From JAKQHY01 sp034429675 (GTDB taxonomy: Bacteria; Chloroflexota; Anaerolineae; B4-G1; SLSP01), in NCBI GenBank assembly GCA_034429675.1, contig DAOUFX010000488.1, positions 1-6,460 on the forward strand: a DNA stretch of 6,460 nt, in the 5' to 3' direction. Under the pieces are notes generated by a model that was given only the letters and a program-made list of their open reading frames with translations, did no database searches and had not been told where the DNA came from. Every line of letters begins with the position of its first letter. Position 1 is the stretch's first letter. This document shows positions 4,815-6,460 of the stretch, one piece after another. The position numbers and the translations under genes were made by a program.

Positions 4815-6350
4815 TCATCCCGCCGTCGGCAGCGTCGCCAGCGCCTTGCCTTGCAACGCGCTGCGCAGCGCCGCCCGGTCATCCCAGGGATACTCCACCG
4901 CTCCAAAACACATACTCTGTTCGTGGCCTTTGCCGCAAGCCAGAACAATGTCACCGGGGCGGGCCAGCTGCGCCGCAAACAACAACGCCGCGCCGCGATC
5001 GGGCACACGCCAGAAATCCACGCCCTCGCGGCGGGGAGATTTCTGGACGCCCTGCGCCATCTCTTCGAGAATGCCATCCAGCGACTCGGTGCGCGGGTCT
5101 TCCGCCGTCAACACGATCAAGTCGGCCAGCTGCCCGGCGACCTCGCCCATCATCCGGCGCTTCTCGCGGTCGCGCAGCCCGGCCGAGCCGAACGCCACAA
5201 TCACCCGCCCGCCGGGAGCGGTCATCTCCCTGGCCGCCTGCAAAGTCACCTGTAAAGCATTGGGCGTGTGCGCAAAGTCCACCATCGCGAGGAAATCCTG
5301 CCCCTCGTCTATACACTCCATGCGCCCCGGAACGCCACGCACTGCCGCCACACCTTCCGCAACCGTCGTGGGGGATATTCCCAGAGACAGCGCCGCCGAG
5401 GCTGCCGCCAGGATGTTGCTCACGTTATACGCACCCAACAGCGTCGAAACGATGTCCGCCGCTCCCCACGGACTGTGCAACACAAAGCGTAGGCCCTGCG
5501 GAGTAAAAACCATATTCCCCGCCGTCACATCGGCGGAAGGAACGTGCCGGCTGTACGAAAGAGACCTTTCCACCGGGATTGCGCGCAAATAGTCGTAGGA
5601 ACGGGAGTCGTCGGCATTGAGCACCGCAATCTTGGGTTGGCCGGGCTTGCGCTCTGCCGTGGCCAGCCCGCGGAATAACATCGCCTTCGCGTCGCGGTAG
5701 GCCTCCCAGGTGCCGTGCGCCGTGATGTGTTCATGCGTGATATTGGTGACGACGGCCACATCGAAGTCACACCCGGCAAGACGTTGCTGCGCCAATCCCT
5801 CGGACGTCGTTTCCAAGATCGCATGCGTCATCCCCGCGGCGACCATCTGCGCGAGGTACTGCTGCACGTCGCCGGAAGACGGCGTGGTGGTGTGCAACCC
5901 GGTGTCAAGCGTCGTATCGCCGATGCGCGCATTGACCGTGCTGACCATTCCCGTGGGCCATCCGGCGGCGGACAATATTGCGTACAACAGATTGACCGTG
6001 GTGGTCTTGCCATCCGTGCCGGTCACGCCGATGAGTTTGAGCGCGCGCGAAGGGAAACCCAGCCGGGCCGCATGAAGCCAGCCCAACACGGCGCGCGCAC
6101 TTTCGACCTGCACGTACGCCACATCCGGCGGCAAGGACACGGCGCCGGCAGGCTTCTCGCCGACCACAACAACCGCGCCGGCCTGCACCGCCGCCGGGAT
6201 AAACCGCGAACCGTCCACACTCACGCCTGGCACCGCCACAAAGACAAATCCCGGCTGCACCTCGCGCGAATCATCGGTGACGCCCTGAACCAACAGAATG
6301 TCGTCCGGCCTGGACAAGACGCCCGGAACCGCAGCAAAGAGATCGTTCAT
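4815..6350 (-). CDS. murE: MurE-type Mur ligase (UDP-MurNAc-tripeptide synthetase)
   Basis: A 511-residue cytoplasmic Mur ligase. MurE uses ATP to add the third residue of the stem peptide to UDP-MurNAc-L-Ala-D-Glu. The N-terminal domain has DDSREVQPGFVFVAVPG (26-42), the MurE-type UDP-binding region. The central ATPase domain has the P-loop TGTDGKTTT (110-118), TTTPSSGD (154-161), the likely carbamylated Lys222 in YRDAK, and LGAYNVSNILAA (305-316). The C-terminal domain has VPGRMECI (340-347), DFAHTPNALQ (358-367), FGSAGLRDREKR (387-398), EDPR (417-420) and GKGHEQ (473-478). EDPR replaces the DNPR of diaminopimelate enzymes; the Arg is kept, but the amino acid added (diaminopimelate, Lys or Orn) cannot be decided. 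Other departures are ETTSEGL for EvSSHaL and THEHI where LSxDHLD is usual. The start is fixed by a TAG codon directly before the ATG. The stop abuts the heptamer array. It is the upstream gene of the minus block, so a promoter or further genes may lie beyond 6460. Mur ligase is certain, MurE very likely. Confidence 0.88.
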   Translation of the reverse strand: MNDLFAAVPGVLSRPDDILLVQGVTDDSREVQPGFVFVAVPGVSVDGSRFIPAAVQAGAVVVVGEKPAGAVSLPPDVAYVQVESARAVLGWLHAARLGFPSRALKLIGVTGTDGKTTTVNLLYAILSAAGWPTGMVSTVNARIGDTTLDTGLHTTTPSSGDVQQYLAQMVAAGMTHAILETTSEGLAQQRLAGCDFDVAVVTNITHEHITAHGTWEAYRDAKAMLFRGLATAERKPGQPKIAVLNADDSRSYDYLRAIPVERSLSYSRHVPSADVTAGNMVFTPQGLRFVLHSPWGAADIVSTLLGAYNVSNILAAASAALSLGISPTTVAEGVAAVRGVPGRMECIDEGQDFLAMVDFAHTPNALQVTLQAAREMTAPGGRVIVAFGSAGLRDREKRRMMGEVAGQLADLIVLTAEDPRTESLDGILEEMAQGVQKSPRREGVDFWRVPDRGAALLFAAQLARPGDIVLACGKGHEQSMCFGAVEYPWDDRAALRSALQGKALATLPTAG

Positions 6351-6363
6351 CTAAATAACAACG

Positions 6364-6368
6364 CCTCC
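6364..6368 (-). promoter_or_regulatory. Candidate ribosome binding site of the Mur ligase
   Basis: GGAGG on the minus strand lies 13 bases before the ATG at 6350, which is longer than the usual spacing. An in-frame TAG just before the ATG rules out a longer reading frame, so this is the best available site. I see no confident promoter between here and 6436. Confidence 0.5.
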
Positions 6369-6436
6369 GACAGATAAATTTCCATTCTCGCGATAACGCT
6401 TGAATGACGTGGTAGAGGGTTAAAAGAGCGTGTTTT

Positions 6437-6460
6437 TTCGTGCGGGGGTACCCGCACGAA
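6437..6460. other. Perfect 10-bp inverted repeat at the window edge
   Basis: TTCGTGCGGG (6437-6446) and CCCGCACGAA (6451-6460) are exact reverse complements around the loop GGTA. The left arm is preceded by four more T's (6433-6436), so the stem would lengthen if A's follow position 6460. For a minus-strand transcript the hairpin is followed by A's, which is not a terminator. For a plus-strand transcript the needed T-run would lie outside the window. It sits 87 bases upstream of the Mur ligase start and could be an operator or part of a terminator of an adjacent gene. Confidence 0.6.

Noticed and set aside
4741..5592. Three plus-strand frames starting in the heptamer array
   Set aside because: Their N-termini are FTFHVSR translations of the repeat and the rest is antisense to the Mur ligase gene.

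Overview
The window holds six protein genes in two convergent blocks, separated by short intergenic stretches that are unusually repetitive. The DNA looks GC-rich by eye. The Tat proteins, the Mur ligase variant and the 7-base intergenic repeats together suggest a Chloroflexota bacterium of the Anaerolineae type. That placement is an inference from protein style and repeats, not from a marker gene.

The plus-strand block (about 108-3507) is a compact tat operon, tatA-tatB-tatC, followed after 42 bases by a large membrane-anchored protein. tatA and tatB are 3 bases apart, and tatB and tatC overlap by 11 bases. Together the three proteins form the twin-arginine translocase, which exports folded proteins. 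The fourth gene is the most interesting in the window. It has an N-terminal membrane anchor, a Pro/Thr-rich linker, a six-blade TolB-like propeller with five WSPDG motifs, and a C-terminal domain carrying a complete zinc-peptidase M15 signature (S-x-H-x2-G-x-A-x-D followed by E-x-W-H). I read it as an extracytoplasmic cell-wall peptidase, or a relative of one, joined to a propeller.

The minus-strand block (6350 down to 3594) holds a MurE-type Mur ligase, which would add an amino acid to the UDP-MurNAc-dipeptide of peptidoglycan precursors, and a GT4-family glycosyltransferase downstream of it. Several of the Mur ligase's signature motifs differ from the textbook forms. The common theme of the window is building and remodelling the cell envelope.

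The gaps between genes carry 7-base repeats. One degenerate tract lies upstream of tatA (58-93). A second of five units runs into the 3' end of the glycosyltransferase gene (3581-3615). A third of seven units abuts the Mur ligase stop codon (4763-4811) and is preceded by inverted copies that create a perfect 22-bp hairpin (4730-4781). In a suitable phase all three share a WTTC core, so they may be variants of one repeat family. The right edge ends in a perfect 10-bp inverted repeat. I see no tRNA, rRNA, CRISPR array, insertion sequence or canonical intrinsic terminator.
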